Positions 57,701 to 64,000 of a DNA stretch of 64,000 nt are shown in pieces. Within the stretch, counting starts at the first letter, position 1. Each line of letters begins with the position of its first letter. The position numbers were made by a program, and so were the translations under genes. The DNA comes from Geomonas sp. RF6 (GTDB lineage: Bacteria > Desulfobacterota > Desulfuromonadia > Geobacterales > Geobacteraceae): assembly GCF_021044625.1 (NCBI RefSeq), contig NZ_CP087999.1:1505001-1569000 (forward strand), given 5' to 3'. The notes beneath the pieces were generated by a model. It saw nothing but the letters and a program-made list of their open reading frames with translations, was not told where the DNA came from and did no database searches.

Positions 57701-60700
57701 GCGCAGCGCAGCAAGAGCGTGTACCGCAACAACAGGGAGCTCTCCCTGGCGCGCGCCAAGAGCGTCGGGCGCTACCTGATGGAGAAACTGAAACTCCCCC
57801 CCGCGCAGCTTAACCTCGCCGGAATGGGTGAAGCGGAGCCGGTTGCTACAAACCACAGCCCGGAGGGTCGCAGCGAAAACAGGAGAGTGGAAATAAGGGT
57901 CCTCGCCGAGCGCCGCACCGCGATCACGCGTGCTGTTTCCGTCAAAGGAGAGAGCGGCCCCCTGCGCACCTTAATCGCCGCCGCACCGAACGTCGTCGCA
58001 GCTGGAGCTACCGGGGTCTCCCCCAAAAAGGAGAGGAAACCGGTAGCCCAGGTCAGACCGCAACTAATGGCCATGGCACAGGCGGTACAGGAGCTTTCCG
58101 GCACTGCGTCCGACGCGCCTGCCGTCGCGCCGTCGGTAGAGGCAGTCCCCTCCGTGGCAGCACCGGCGGCACCGCCGATGGTAGCGCCGGTTGAAGCGCC
58201 CGTGGCCTCACCGGCACCGGCCGTGACCCAGGGTGCGGCTGCGCAGCAAGAAGCGATAGGCGCACCGACCTCTACCGCACTTCTCCCTGCCGCATCCACA
58301 GTGGAGGAATCTGCCACCTCTGCCGATGACACGGCCGAGGCAAAAGAGGATGGCGAGGCAGCTACGGAAGGGGAAAGCGCCCCTGCCGCCGCAGGAACTC
58401 CATCGAAGGAAGGTGTGGAGAAGGCGGCGCAGGATGACGAGGTACCTGTATTCGACCAGGCATGGCTGGAAAACAGCGAGCCGGGGAGAGAATGGGCCTG
58501 GCCGCCGGAGGTGTATTTCCCTCCCATCACCAGTACCCACCTCGCCATCAAGCACGCCCCTGCCGACAAGGTGAGCGTCACGGTTAACGGTGACCCGGTG
58601 CACCCCGTCCTCCTCGAAAAGGTCATCAAGGCGCCGAACGGCACGAAGGCCCTCTCCTATTGGCGCGGCGTGCCCCTTACCTACGGCGACAACAAGGTAG
58701 TCGCCACCATCGAGGGTGCAAACGGCGAGAAGACGCAGCTCGAGCGGGTACTGCACGTTTCCACCGCGCCGGTCAAGGCCGAAATCGTGCCGGAGCTCTC
58801 CCAGCTCGTGGCCGACGGCAAGACAGCGCCGGTGATCGCGCTGAGGCTCCTGGACAAGGACGACTCCCCCGCCCGCCAGGGTGTTACCGGCAAGTTCTCC
58901 GTCACCGCGCCGTACGAGGCGTTCAGGAAGCTCGCCGACAACATGGCGAACGACCCGCTCGAGAAGGACGGCGTGCAGTACCAGGTCGGCAAGGAAGGGG
59001 TCGCCCTGATTCGCCTGCAACCGACCACCCGCTCCGGCGAGGCGACCATTACCCTTCCGCTCAACGAGCGTGACGAGCAGTACCGGGTGTGGCTCACCCC
59101 GCAGCAGCGCGACTGGGTGCTGGTCGGTCTTGCCGAGGGGACCGCAGGGTACAACACCGTGACCGGGCACATGGAAGGGTTGCAGGCCTCCGAGACCGAC
59201 GAGCGCTTCTACCAGGACGGCAAGATCGCCTTCTTCGCCAAGGGGAGCATCAAGGGGAACTGGCTTCTCACCATGGCGTACGATACCTCCAAGGGTAAAC
59301 CTGCGGTTGGAAACGGTCTCTTCCAGAAGATCGACCCGAACAGCTACTACACCCTCTACGGCGACGCCTCGCAGCAGCAGAACGAGGCATCGAGCACGAA
59401 GAAGCTCTACCTGAAGATCGAGCGGGACAGGTTCTACGCCCTCTTTGGCGACTACGACACCAACCTGACCGTCACCGAGCTTTCCCGCTACAGCCGTACC
59501 CTCAACGGGATCAAGGCGGAGTACCAGGGGCGCAACTTCGAGCTGAACGTGTTCGGCAGCCAGACCGGGCAGATCTTCGTGAAGGACGAGCTCCAGGGTG
59601 ATGGGACCTCCGGGCTGTACCACCTCTCCCGAAAGAACATCGCCCTCAACTCGGAGAAGGTTTCCATAGAGGTACGAGACCGCTACCGCAGCGAGATCGT
59701 GGTGAGCACGACGAGCCTCGCCCGTTTCAGCGACTACACCATCGACTACGATGCCGGAACGATCTTCTTTAAAAGCCCGATTTCCAGCCGCGACCAGCAC
59801 TTCAACCCTGTCGTCATCGTCGTCGACTACGAAGTGGAAAATGACGGGAAGGATTCCCTCACCATCGGCGGGCGCGTCGGGGCGAAGCTGTACGACGATG
59901 CCGTGAAGGCCGGATTCTCCTATCTCCACGAGGGGCAGCTCTCCGCCAACAGCGACCTCTACGGCATCGATGCCCAGTGGCAGGTCACCAGGGAACTGAG
60001 GGCTCGCGGCGAGGTGGCCCACAGCTCCACCGACTTCTCGGGAATAAACAGGGACGGCAACGCCTTCCTCGCCGAGATAGAGCAGCGTTCCGCCGATCTC
60101 AGCGCCAGAGGGTACATCCGCCAGATGGGGAACGGCTTCGGCCTCGGGCAGCAAAGCGCGAGCGAGTCGGGGACGCGCAAGTTCGGCATGGACGCCACCT
60201 ACAAGCTGAAGGAGCGGCTGAACCTCTCCGGGGAGGCCTTCCGCCAGTACAACCTCGGCACGGGGAGCGTAAGCGACGTGGTGGAGACGAAAGGTCAGTA
60301 CAACGCCAAGACGTACGGCGCCTCCCTCGGCCTGCGCTATGCGAACGACCTCCTGAGCGACGGCACGAACAAGACCTCGCAGCAGCTGACCAGCGGCGTC
60401 AACTGGCTGGTACTGAACGACAAGCTAAGCCTGCACGTAGACCACGACCAGTCGATCGGCGGAAACGGCAACACGAGCTTCCCCACCCGCACCGCAGTCG
60501 GAGCCGACTACAAGCTCACGCAGAAGACGGTGCTCTCCGCACAGCAGGAATTCACCCACGGATCGGACACCGACACCAACAGCACCCGCATCGGCCTCAA
60601 GTCGACCCCGTGGGACGGCGGCACCGTCAATACCGGGATGCAGCGGGTGATGGACGAGAACGGGGAGCGGCTGGCGGCACTCTTCGGGCTGAAGCAGCAG

Positions 60701-61561
60701 TGGAAGGTTTCGGACAACTGGAGCGTTGACGCAGGGCTCGACCGCAGCCAGACCGTGAAGAGCAGGGAGTCCTACTCCGTCAACGTCAATACCCCTCCCG
60801 CCAACGGGACGACGGAAGATTTCACCGCGATCTCACTGGGGAGCAACTACCAGGAGAAGCTGTGGAATTCCACCACCCGGGTGGAGGCACGCTTCGGGGA
60901 CTCCGAGGACAAGTGGGGGATCCAGACCTCTCTCATAGGGGAGCTCGCCCCCGGGTTGGGGGGGTCGTCCCGCCTGCAGTATTACAACTCGCGCAACTCG
61001 GCCGGAGAGAAGAAGATCAATGCCGACCTCAGGCTCGGCGCTGCATACCGTCCCTTCGCCTCCGCCTGGATCCTCCTGGACCGGCTCGACCTTATCGTCG
61101 ACGAGCAGACCGGCGGCAGCAACGGGGTCGACATCCGCAGTCGCCGCATCGTGAACAACCTGAACGCCAACTACAAGGCGGCAGAGAAATTCCAGCTCTC
61201 CCTCCAGTACGGCGCGAAGTACGCGCTGGAGAAGATCGATGGCGACTCGTACTCCGGCTACACCGATCTCACCGGCGCCGAAGGGCGCTACGACCTGACC
61301 AGCAAATGGGATATCGGCGTCAAAGGGAGCATCCTGCATGCCTGGAGCAGCAACATCGCCCAGTACAGCACCGGCCTGTCGGTAGGGTACAGCATGGTGG
61401 AGAATGTCTGGGTGAGCGTCGGGTACAACTTTGCAGGGTTCACCGACAAGGATTTCTCCGCAGCCGATTACACCGCAGCAGGCCCGTACCTCAGGTTCCG
61501 CATGAAGTTCGATCAGCAGTCGGTGAGAGACGCGCTGAAGTGGATGAACCAGGCGCTGTAG
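54746..61561 (+). CDS. Giant surface protein: DUF11, SdrD-B-like, OmpA and barrel-like domains (2271 aa)
   Basis: The last and largest gene. A signal peptide (DLFLRLFCVVAAVLLAILPV, about residues 32-54) is followed by the NQATASYSFGANHY module, a domain with GRVFDSLTGKPVDGATITLV (about 253), DUF11 (about 385-490), an SdrD-B/carboxypeptidase-regulatory-like domain (VPGVRVYLEDGTFVVTDKRG, 520-590), an Ala/Pro repeat (650-755), a second DUF11 (810-920), an OmpA peptidoglycan-binding domain (HPHFPVFGAELEAGDKAALD, 935-1055), an Ala/Pro linker, Ig-like sequence and about 800 C-terminal residues of amphipathic strands ending LRFRMKFDQQSVRDALKWMN. That suggests an outer-membrane barrel or beta-rich surface domain. 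The start is a TTG after AGGAAG. GTG 54776 is possible. Confidence 0.8.
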   Translation: MTQKGALRYRVTHPSHRRDDRHRFTRNAGSDLFLRLFCVVAAVLLAILPVGAKGETPPNTPIVNQATASYSFGANHYTSASNVNQFVANLQQTTPTLRLYRTAGSDAADITTVVPVTYFNSGSSSGSSSVSSPPNDPSVPLALRQDSFFHASQPIYVVVTDVAENRHPETTETVQIEIVSSTADREILTLTETAPDSGIFAGYLKTAQSVAGAQKSYDGVLTVADSTQVTAEYQEEGGTGNTTSVTASALVDPTGRVFDSLTGKPVDGATITLVTESGEDATVIGDDGVSAFPASITTGSTATDVSGRVYDFAPGTYRFPLVTAGTYRLKVTPPPGYIAPSVVSDSALQRLSGAPYTLSGASRGGIFAVNPGPIILIDIPLDPVGQGLWLEKTSTKTTAAVGDFVPFSINITNASAGETAKGVIVTDQLPYGMRYRKGSLRMDGAPVPDPSLSADGSSFTFPVRDLSGAESLTISYVTEVVPGARLGMVTNTASAAGTGVTSNMATASLKIVEDLFGSRSFLAGTVTDGACGTPGAGVPGVRVYLEDGTFVVTDKRGMYHFEGVRPGTHVAQLDLDSLPDGYRAVPCEQNSRFAGRAYSQFVEIQGGTLWRVDFHVENPKAKRAQNSPAPAQAKTVAPNTTNPAPVAPTAAAPVANPATAPATAPATAPATAPATAPATAPATAPATAPATAPATAPATAPVAAPVASPVAAPVASPVASPVAAPVAAPVAAPVAAPVAAPVAAPAAAPAATPIAAPAAAIAPAVIATAVPAAPADEVASTENGDEDSAPEAAAPPAAAPSQPAEAGLELKSVVDGDTVRYVVKMWGGPVSLDNLSLKVTLPSGVTYLPGTARVSGKGARDPEMKGAELTFPLPATSESWEKTVRFEGVLKRDVPEGSQLTTAVLGFDTVGAKGLTTPVASNVLQWDRAEERVALPAIVLHPHFPVFGAELEAGDKAALDELAGILSTVTVGEISVTGHADSMCIAQRSKSVYRNNRELSLARAKSVGRYLMEKLKLPPAQLNLAGMGEAEPVATNHSPEGRSENRRVEIRVLAERRTAITRAVSVKGESGPLRTLIAAAPNVVAAGATGVSPKKERKPVAQVRPQLMAMAQAVQELSGTASDAPAVAPSVEAVPSVAAPAAPPMVAPVEAPVASPAPAVTQGAAAQQEAIGAPTSTALLPAASTVEESATSADDTAEAKEDGEAATEGESAPAAAGTPSKEGVEKAAQDDEVPVFDQAWLENSEPGREWAWPPEVYFPPITSTHLAIKHAPADKVSVTVNGDPVHPVLLEKVIKAPNGTKALSYWRGVPLTYGDNKVVATIEGANGEKTQLERVLHVSTAPVKAEIVPELSQLVADGKTAPVIALRLLDKDDSPARQGVTGKFSVTAPYEAFRKLADNMANDPLEKDGVQYQVGKEGVALIRLQPTTRSGEATITLPLNERDEQYRVWLTPQQRDWVLVGLAEGTAGYNTVTGHMEGLQASETDERFYQDGKIAFFAKGSIKGNWLLTMAYDTSKGKPAVGNGLFQKIDPNSYYTLYGDASQQQNEASSTKKLYLKIERDRFYALFGDYDTNLTVTELSRYSRTLNGIKAEYQGRNFELNVFGSQTGQIFVKDELQGDGTSGLYHLSRKNIALNSEKVSIEVRDRYRSEIVVSTTSLARFSDYTIDYDAGTIFFKSPISSRDQHFNPVVIVVDYEVENDGKDSLTIGGRVGAKLYDDAVKAGFSYLHEGQLSANSDLYGIDAQWQVTRELRARGEVAHSSTDFSGINRDGNAFLAEIEQRSADLSARGYIRQMGNGFGLGQQSASESGTRKFGMDATYKLKERLNLSGEAFRQYNLGTGSVSDVVETKGQYNAKTYGASLGLRYANDLLSDGTNKTSQQLTSGVNWLVLNDKLSLHVDHDQSIGGNGNTSFPTRTAVGADYKLTQKTVLSAQQEFTHGSDTDTNSTRIGLKSTPWDGGTVNTGMQRVMDENGERLAALFGLKQQWKVSDNWSVDAGLDRSQTVKSRESYSVNVNTPPANGTTEDFTAISLGSNYQEKLWNSTTRVEARFGDSEDKWGIQTSLIGELAPGLGGSSRLQYYNSRNSAGEKKINADLRLGAAYRPFASAWILLDRLDLIVDEQTGGSNGVDIRSRRIVNNLNANYKAAEKFQLSLQYGAKYALEKIDGDSYSGYTDLTGAEGRYDLTSKWDIGVKGSILHAWSSNIAQYSTGLSVGYSMVENVWVSVGYNFAGFTDKDFSAADYTAAGPYLRFRMKFDQQSVRDALKWMNQAL
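56716..56996 (+). repeat. 12-bp tandem repeats coding for Ala/Pro linker
   Basis: About 23 units of 12 bases, first variants of ACCGCTCCGGCN (Ala-Thr-Ala-Pro), then GCTGCTCCGGTG or GCTTCTCCGGTG (Val-Ala/Ser-Ala/Ser-Pro). Reading frame is kept throughout. It encodes a stiff, extended linker of about 95 residues, and copy number is likely to vary between strains. Confidence 0.9.
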
Positions 61562-61579
61562 ACAAAGGCTCAGAAGCTC

Positions 61580-61728
61580 ATCCGCAGATTACGCAGATTC
61601 CGCATATTAAAAAAGCAGGCAGGAGTCTTTGCCTGCCCGACCGCACATCACGCCGCATTGACACACATATCTCCGGCACCGCGACTTAGTCATCTTTCTG
61701 ATCTGCGAAATCTGCGTAATCTGCGGAT
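61580..61728. repeat. Inverted repeat of the TCCGCAGATTACGCAGATT family, second locus
   Basis: ATCCGCAGATTACGCAGATT (61580-61599) and its exact reverse complement (61709-61728) enclose 109 bases, within which lies a minus-strand terminator. It is the same element as at 2603-2740, nearly 59 kb away. Confidence 0.88.
61607..61636 (-). terminator. Minus-strand terminator inside the inverted repeat
   Basis: GCAGGCA (61615-61621) pairs with TGCCTGC (61630-61636). Read on the minus strand it is followed by TTTTTTAA. It may catch minus-strand transcripts from the hydrogenase/tat side. Confidence 0.6.
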
Positions 61729-61759
61729 AGAGAAAAAAGGTCATCTGTGAATTTCAGGG

Positions 61760-61860
61760 AGCATGGGTACATCTTTCCACGAAGCACTGCAGAAGACGTG
61801 GCGTTCCCCCCTTTGCGAAGGGGGGGCAGGGGGGATTTGATCTTGAGGTCTCCTGGAGCC
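61760..61860. repeat. Dispersed repeat, family B copy 3 (inverted)
   Basis: TTCCACGAAGCACTGCAGAA, then GTTCCCCCCTTTGCGAAGGG, GGGGATTTGATCTTGAGGTC and TCCTGGAGCC are the reverse complement of the unit at 5727-5835. Confidence 0.8.
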
Positions 61861-62004
61861 CGCTTAACAGCACATCTGAATCGTCCAACCGCAGTGCTGC
61901 GGCAGTCTAAAGATCAACGACATACGCCCCAACAGATTTTTGCAAAGTGGAAATCAAAAAAATCGCTTGGGATCACAGCAGTCGCGCACTTGCAGGAGGG
62001 TCCT

Positions 62005-62100
62005 GGCCAAGTCAAATCCCCCCTGTCCCCCCTTCGCAAAGGGGGGGACGCGAGGCCTCGTGCGGCCCTTCATTGGAACATACTACGGCTTCCCCGGAAT
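62005..62100. repeat. Dispersed repeat, family B copy 4
   Basis: AAATCCCCCCTGTCCCCCCT, TCGCAAAGGGGGGGACGCGA, then CATTGGAACATACTACGGC and CCGGAATTCTCGG. It is in the opposite orientation to copy 3, so the two face each other across about 145 bases (61861-62004) that hold no recognisable gene. Confidence 0.78.
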
Positions 62101-62113
62101 TCTCGGATGAGCC

Positions 62114-62154
62114 AACAAGAAAAGCCAGGAGGCACGCCCCTGGCTTTTCTTGTT
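62114..62154. terminator. Terminator of the hydrogenase-tat operon
   Basis: A 16-bp perfect stem AACAAGAAAAGCCAGG/CCTGGCTTTTCTTGTT with a 9-base loop. It lies 28 bases past the end of the minus-strand tat gene. Confidence 0.88.
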
Positions 62155-62181
62155 GCTGCACATTTTGCCTGCGCGGGGGCA

Positions 62182-62466
62182 TTAGGCCGAGGCGGCCCCT
62201 GCACCTGCGGCGCTGCCATCTGCCTGCGCCTTCCCCTGCTCCGCCGCCTGCTGCGCGGCGAGCTGTTCCTCTTTGGCAAGTCTCTCCTTTTCCTCTGCGA
62301 CCCTTGCCTCCTGCTCGATGCTGTTCCTGAAATCGTTGGAGGCGCGCTTGAACTGAGCTATCCCCTTGCCGAGCGAGCTCGCGATCTCCGGAAGCTTTTG
62401 CGGCCCCATCACCACGAGCGCGATGACGAGGATGATCATTAATTCGGGCGTTCCTATTCCAAACAT
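62182..62466 (-). CDS. Sec-independent translocase protein TatA/TatB family (94 aa)
   Basis: A 94-residue protein: MFGIGTPELMIILVIALVVM, one membrane helix, then a GPQKLPEIASSLGKGIAQFK amphipathic helix and a charged, Ala/Gln-rich tail. These are the marks of TatA/TatB, the pore and receptor subunits of the twin-arginine exporter. The longer tail and Glu in the helix could favour TatB. AAGGAA precedes ATG. It lies downstream of hypA and a second Tat gene on the same strand. A role in hydrogenase export is plausible. Confidence 0.85.
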   Translation of the reverse strand: MFGIGTPELMIILVIALVVMGPQKLPEIASSLGKGIAQFKRASNDFRNSIEQEARVAEEKERLAKEEQLAAQQAAEQGKAQADGSAAGAGAASA

Positions 62467-62509
62467 ATATATTCCTTTTTCACAGCCTTCAGTGCCGACA
62501 GTGCCGAAA

Positions 62510-62677
62510 CTACGACTTGGGGGTGATGTCTATGTCCTCACGCCCTTCCGAAGCCTTCTTGAAATTCCTGATGCTCTTGCCAAACGCCCCGCCGATCTCG
62601 GGCAGTTTCCCCGCCCCGAAGACGACGAGAATGATTGCCAGGATGATGACAAGCTCGGGCAAACCGAAACCAAACAT
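62510..62677 (-). CDS. tatA: TatA-family protein (55 aa)
   Basis: A short gene, MFGFGLPELVIILAIILVVF then GAGKLPEIGGAFGKSIRNFK and KASEGREDIDITPKS. It has the conserved F-G (PEL...) helix, hinge GAGKLPEIG and amphipathic helix of TatA. GGAGG is 6 bases before ATG 62677. It is a paralogue of the adjacent 94-residue protein. Together they supply the membrane part of a Tat exporter. No tatC is in the window. Confidence 0.88.
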   Translation of the reverse strand: MFGFGLPELVIILAIILVVFGAGKLPEIGGAFGKSIRNFKKASEGREDIDITPKS

Positions 62678-62704
62678 GTATAACCTCCGTAACGTCCTTT
62701 GTAG

Positions 62705-63037
62705 TTATTCTACTTCCAGCTCTTTTACCCGCAGTTCCTCGCCGGAGACGATGCTCACTCCGAAGCTGCCGCACGAGGGACAGGGGTCGTAATAGTTCCT
62801 GATCCCGAAGGTGGCGTTGCACGACCCGCAGTGCCCCCTCCCCGGAATCTCCTCGATTACCAGCCGCGCACCTTCGAGAAGGGTGCCGGAGGTGCACGCG
62901 GCAAAGCAGAATTCAACCGCGTCGGGGATGACTCCGGAAAGAGCTCCCACTTCGAGCGTCACCTCCGTGACCTTGCGCCCCCCCGCGTTCTGCTGACAAA
63001 TTTCCACGATTCCCTGGGTTATGGACATTTCGTGCAT
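62705..63037 (-). CDS. hypA: Hydrogenase nickel-incorporation protein HypA
   Basis: A 110-residue nickel metallochaperone that delivers Ni to the hydrogenase large subunit with HypB. It starts MHEMSITQGIVEI (His2 binds Ni) and has a zinc domain with two CxxC pairs (HCGSCNATF...CPSCGSFG, about residues 70-92). It lies 94 bases after the maturation-protease gene in a cluster with the hydrogenase large subunit. Confidence 0.95.
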   Translation of the reverse strand: MHEMSITQGIVEICQQNAGGRKVTEVTLEVGALSGVIPDAVEFCFAACTSGTLLEGARLVIEEIPGRGHCGSCNATFGIRNYYDPCPSCGSFGVSIVSGEELRVKELEVE

Positions 63038-63131
63038 GGGAAGATCCTTTTGGAGAAGAGGTGCTGAAGACGCCGCCGGGGCGGCACAGAGTGGAACCCG
63101 CTTCTCCTTGTAGCCTGTTGCGTCTTCCGCG

Positions 63132-63593
63132 TCAAGCGAAGCCCTGCACTGCCTCCCCCGCTATCTCGCTGCGTATCGCCTCCAGAAGCGGCCCGAAGGT
63201 CTCCTGCACCTGAGGAGAGAGATCGAGCCCCCACTCGATTGCGGCGGGCTCTACTCCGTACACCACGACTTCAGGCACCGAAGTGCGGCCGCAGAGGAAG
63301 AGGGCCCGGGCGAGATCGAAGTTGTGCAGCGATCCCCCCATCTGGCGCGACCTGCACTCCGCAAAGGGGATCCGGTACACTGTCCCCGGCGCCTCCCCCG
63401 CCTCCATCGCATCGACGATGATGATGCGGTCGGCATCCTCGAGCGCGGGTAGCGCATCGAGAAAGGCGCACCCGACGTCGAGGATCTCGGTTTCGCCACG
63501 AAGTTCCTCCTGCGCGAGGGCGCGGGCGGCATGCACCCCCACGCCCTCGTCTGCCAGGAGGAGGTTTCCTATGCCAAGGACAACCGTCTTCAT
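63132..63593 (-). CDS. Hydrogenase maturation protease (HyaD/HybD/HycI family)
   Basis: A 153-residue Ni-dependent endopeptidase that trims the C terminus of the hydrogenase large subunit after Ni insertion. VLGIGNLLLADEGVGVHAAR has the metal-binding Glu/Asp (D15-type), and IIIVDAMEAGEAPGTVYR has the second site. The His-containing SLHNFDL motif is also present. Its ATG is adjacent to the large-subunit stop, as expected for a specific partner. Confidence 0.92.
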   Translation of the reverse strand: MKTVVLGIGNLLLADEGVGVHAARALAQEELRGETEILDVGCAFLDALPALEDADRIIIVDAMEAGEAPGTVYRIPFAECRSRQMGGSLHNFDLARALFLCGRTSVPEVVVYGVEPAAIEWGLDLSPQVQETFGPLLEAIRSEIAGEAVQGFA

Positions 63594-64000
63594 CTACGCC
63601 CTCGACCGCGCCTGGGCGACGACCACGGGAGTCCCTTCCGGGCGGATGACATGCACCGCGCAGGAGAGGCAGGGGTCAAAGGAGTGAATGACACGCAGCA
63701 CCTCGACCGGCTGGGTGGCGTTGGTGACCGGCGTGCCGATAAGTGCCTGCTCCAGGGGGCCGCGCACGCCGTTCGTATCCTTCGGCGAGGCGTTCCAGCA
63801 GGTCGGGGTGATGATCTGGTAGTTCGCAATCTTGCCGGTGGAGGAGATGTTGAGCCAGTGGCCGAGTCCGCCGCGCGGCGCTTCGGTGAGCCCCACCCCG
63901 GTCTTGCTGACCGGGACGGTGAGGTTGTTGATGACAGCGCCGCCGACGGCAATCTGGGCCAGCCAGTCCTGCATCGCGGTCGCGACCTTCAGCGCTTCCC
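63594..64000 (-). CDS. [NiFe]-hydrogenase large subunit, C-terminal part
   Basis: Only the C-terminal 135 residues are in the window. The gene continues past base 64000. The end contains PTCWNASPKD and HSFDPCLSCAVHVIRPEGTP, in which DPCLSCAVH is the L2 motif holding the Ni-Fe ligands, and the protease cuts after His, removing a 15-residue tail. YQIITPTCWNASPKDTNGV recalls energy-conserving or uptake hydrogenases, but the group cannot be settled from this part. The downstream maturation protease, hypA and tat genes agree with an exported enzyme. Confidence 0.93.
   Translation of the reverse strand, partial: EALKVATAMQDWLAQIAVGGAVINNLTVPVSKTGVGLTEAPRGGLGHWLNISSTGKIANYQIITPTCWNASPKDTNGVRGPLEQALIGTPVTNATQPVEVLRVIHSFDPCLSCAVHVIRPEGTPVVVAQARSRA

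Overview
The window is high-GC, densely coded chromosomal DNA from a deltaproteobacterium of the Geobacter group (Desulfuromonadia/Geobacterales). The signs are multihaem c-type cytochrome lipoproteins paired with an outer-membrane barrel, a cytochrome domain with the CxxxxCH...CxxCH signature known from Geobacter, futalosine-route menaquinone genes, CIRCE-controlled groESL, a GEMM-I (cyclic dinucleotide) riboswitch, and a Tat-linked [NiFe] hydrogenase. Species cannot be named from the sequence alone.

Layout. 1-6.6 kb: arginine biosynthesis argB(partial)-D-F-G-H, then a small-headed lipoprotein with fibronectin-like repeats. 6.8-14.5 kb: gatC-gatA-gatB, mtnA and glnE. 14.8-20.9 kb: YbgC-type thioesterase, ileS-lspA (minus) behind a terminator-containing leader, and kup. 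21-25.8 kb (minus): a three-gene porin/cytochrome operon (barrel, 5-haem lipoprotein, about 19-haem lipoprotein) that looks like an extracellular electron-transfer conduit. 26-31.5 kb: zinc-ribbon/HEAGH membrane protein, groES-groEL, two DUF507 genes, DAHP synthase. 31.5-31.75 kb: a probable 6S RNA with its own sigma70 promoter and terminator. 31.9-40.2 kb: RNase Z-like hydrolase, HtrA/Deg protease, OmpR-type regulator, PPDK regulatory protein, prmA-rsmE, RNase D. 40.4-46.5 kb (minus): a tight operon with late menaquinone genes (UbiD-, UbiA- and UbiX-like proteins, mqnE, mqnC) ending in hisC.

46.9-61.6 kb is the most unusual part. After a mono-haem lipoprotein gene comes a GEMM-I riboswitch whose expression platform is a strong intrinsic terminator. 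Behind it lie five exported-protein genes on one strand: a 1103-aa protein of DUF11-like repeats, three smaller DUF11-like secreted proteins, and a 2271-aa protein combining DUF11 domains, an SdrD-B-like domain, a long Ala/Pro repeat, an OmpA peptidoglycan-binding domain and a large C-terminal region that reads like an outer-membrane beta barrel. I interpret it as a second-messenger-controlled cell-surface or matrix system. The domains are known, but I know of no functional description of the assembly.

61.6-64 kb: intergenic repeats, then (minus) the end of a [NiFe]-hydrogenase large subunit, its maturation protease, hypA and two TatA/B-family genes. Several intergenic repeat families recur through the window: an inverted 'TCCGCAGATTACGCAGATT' element, two G/C-rich hairpin families and a GGGGTCAGGCCC hairpin.
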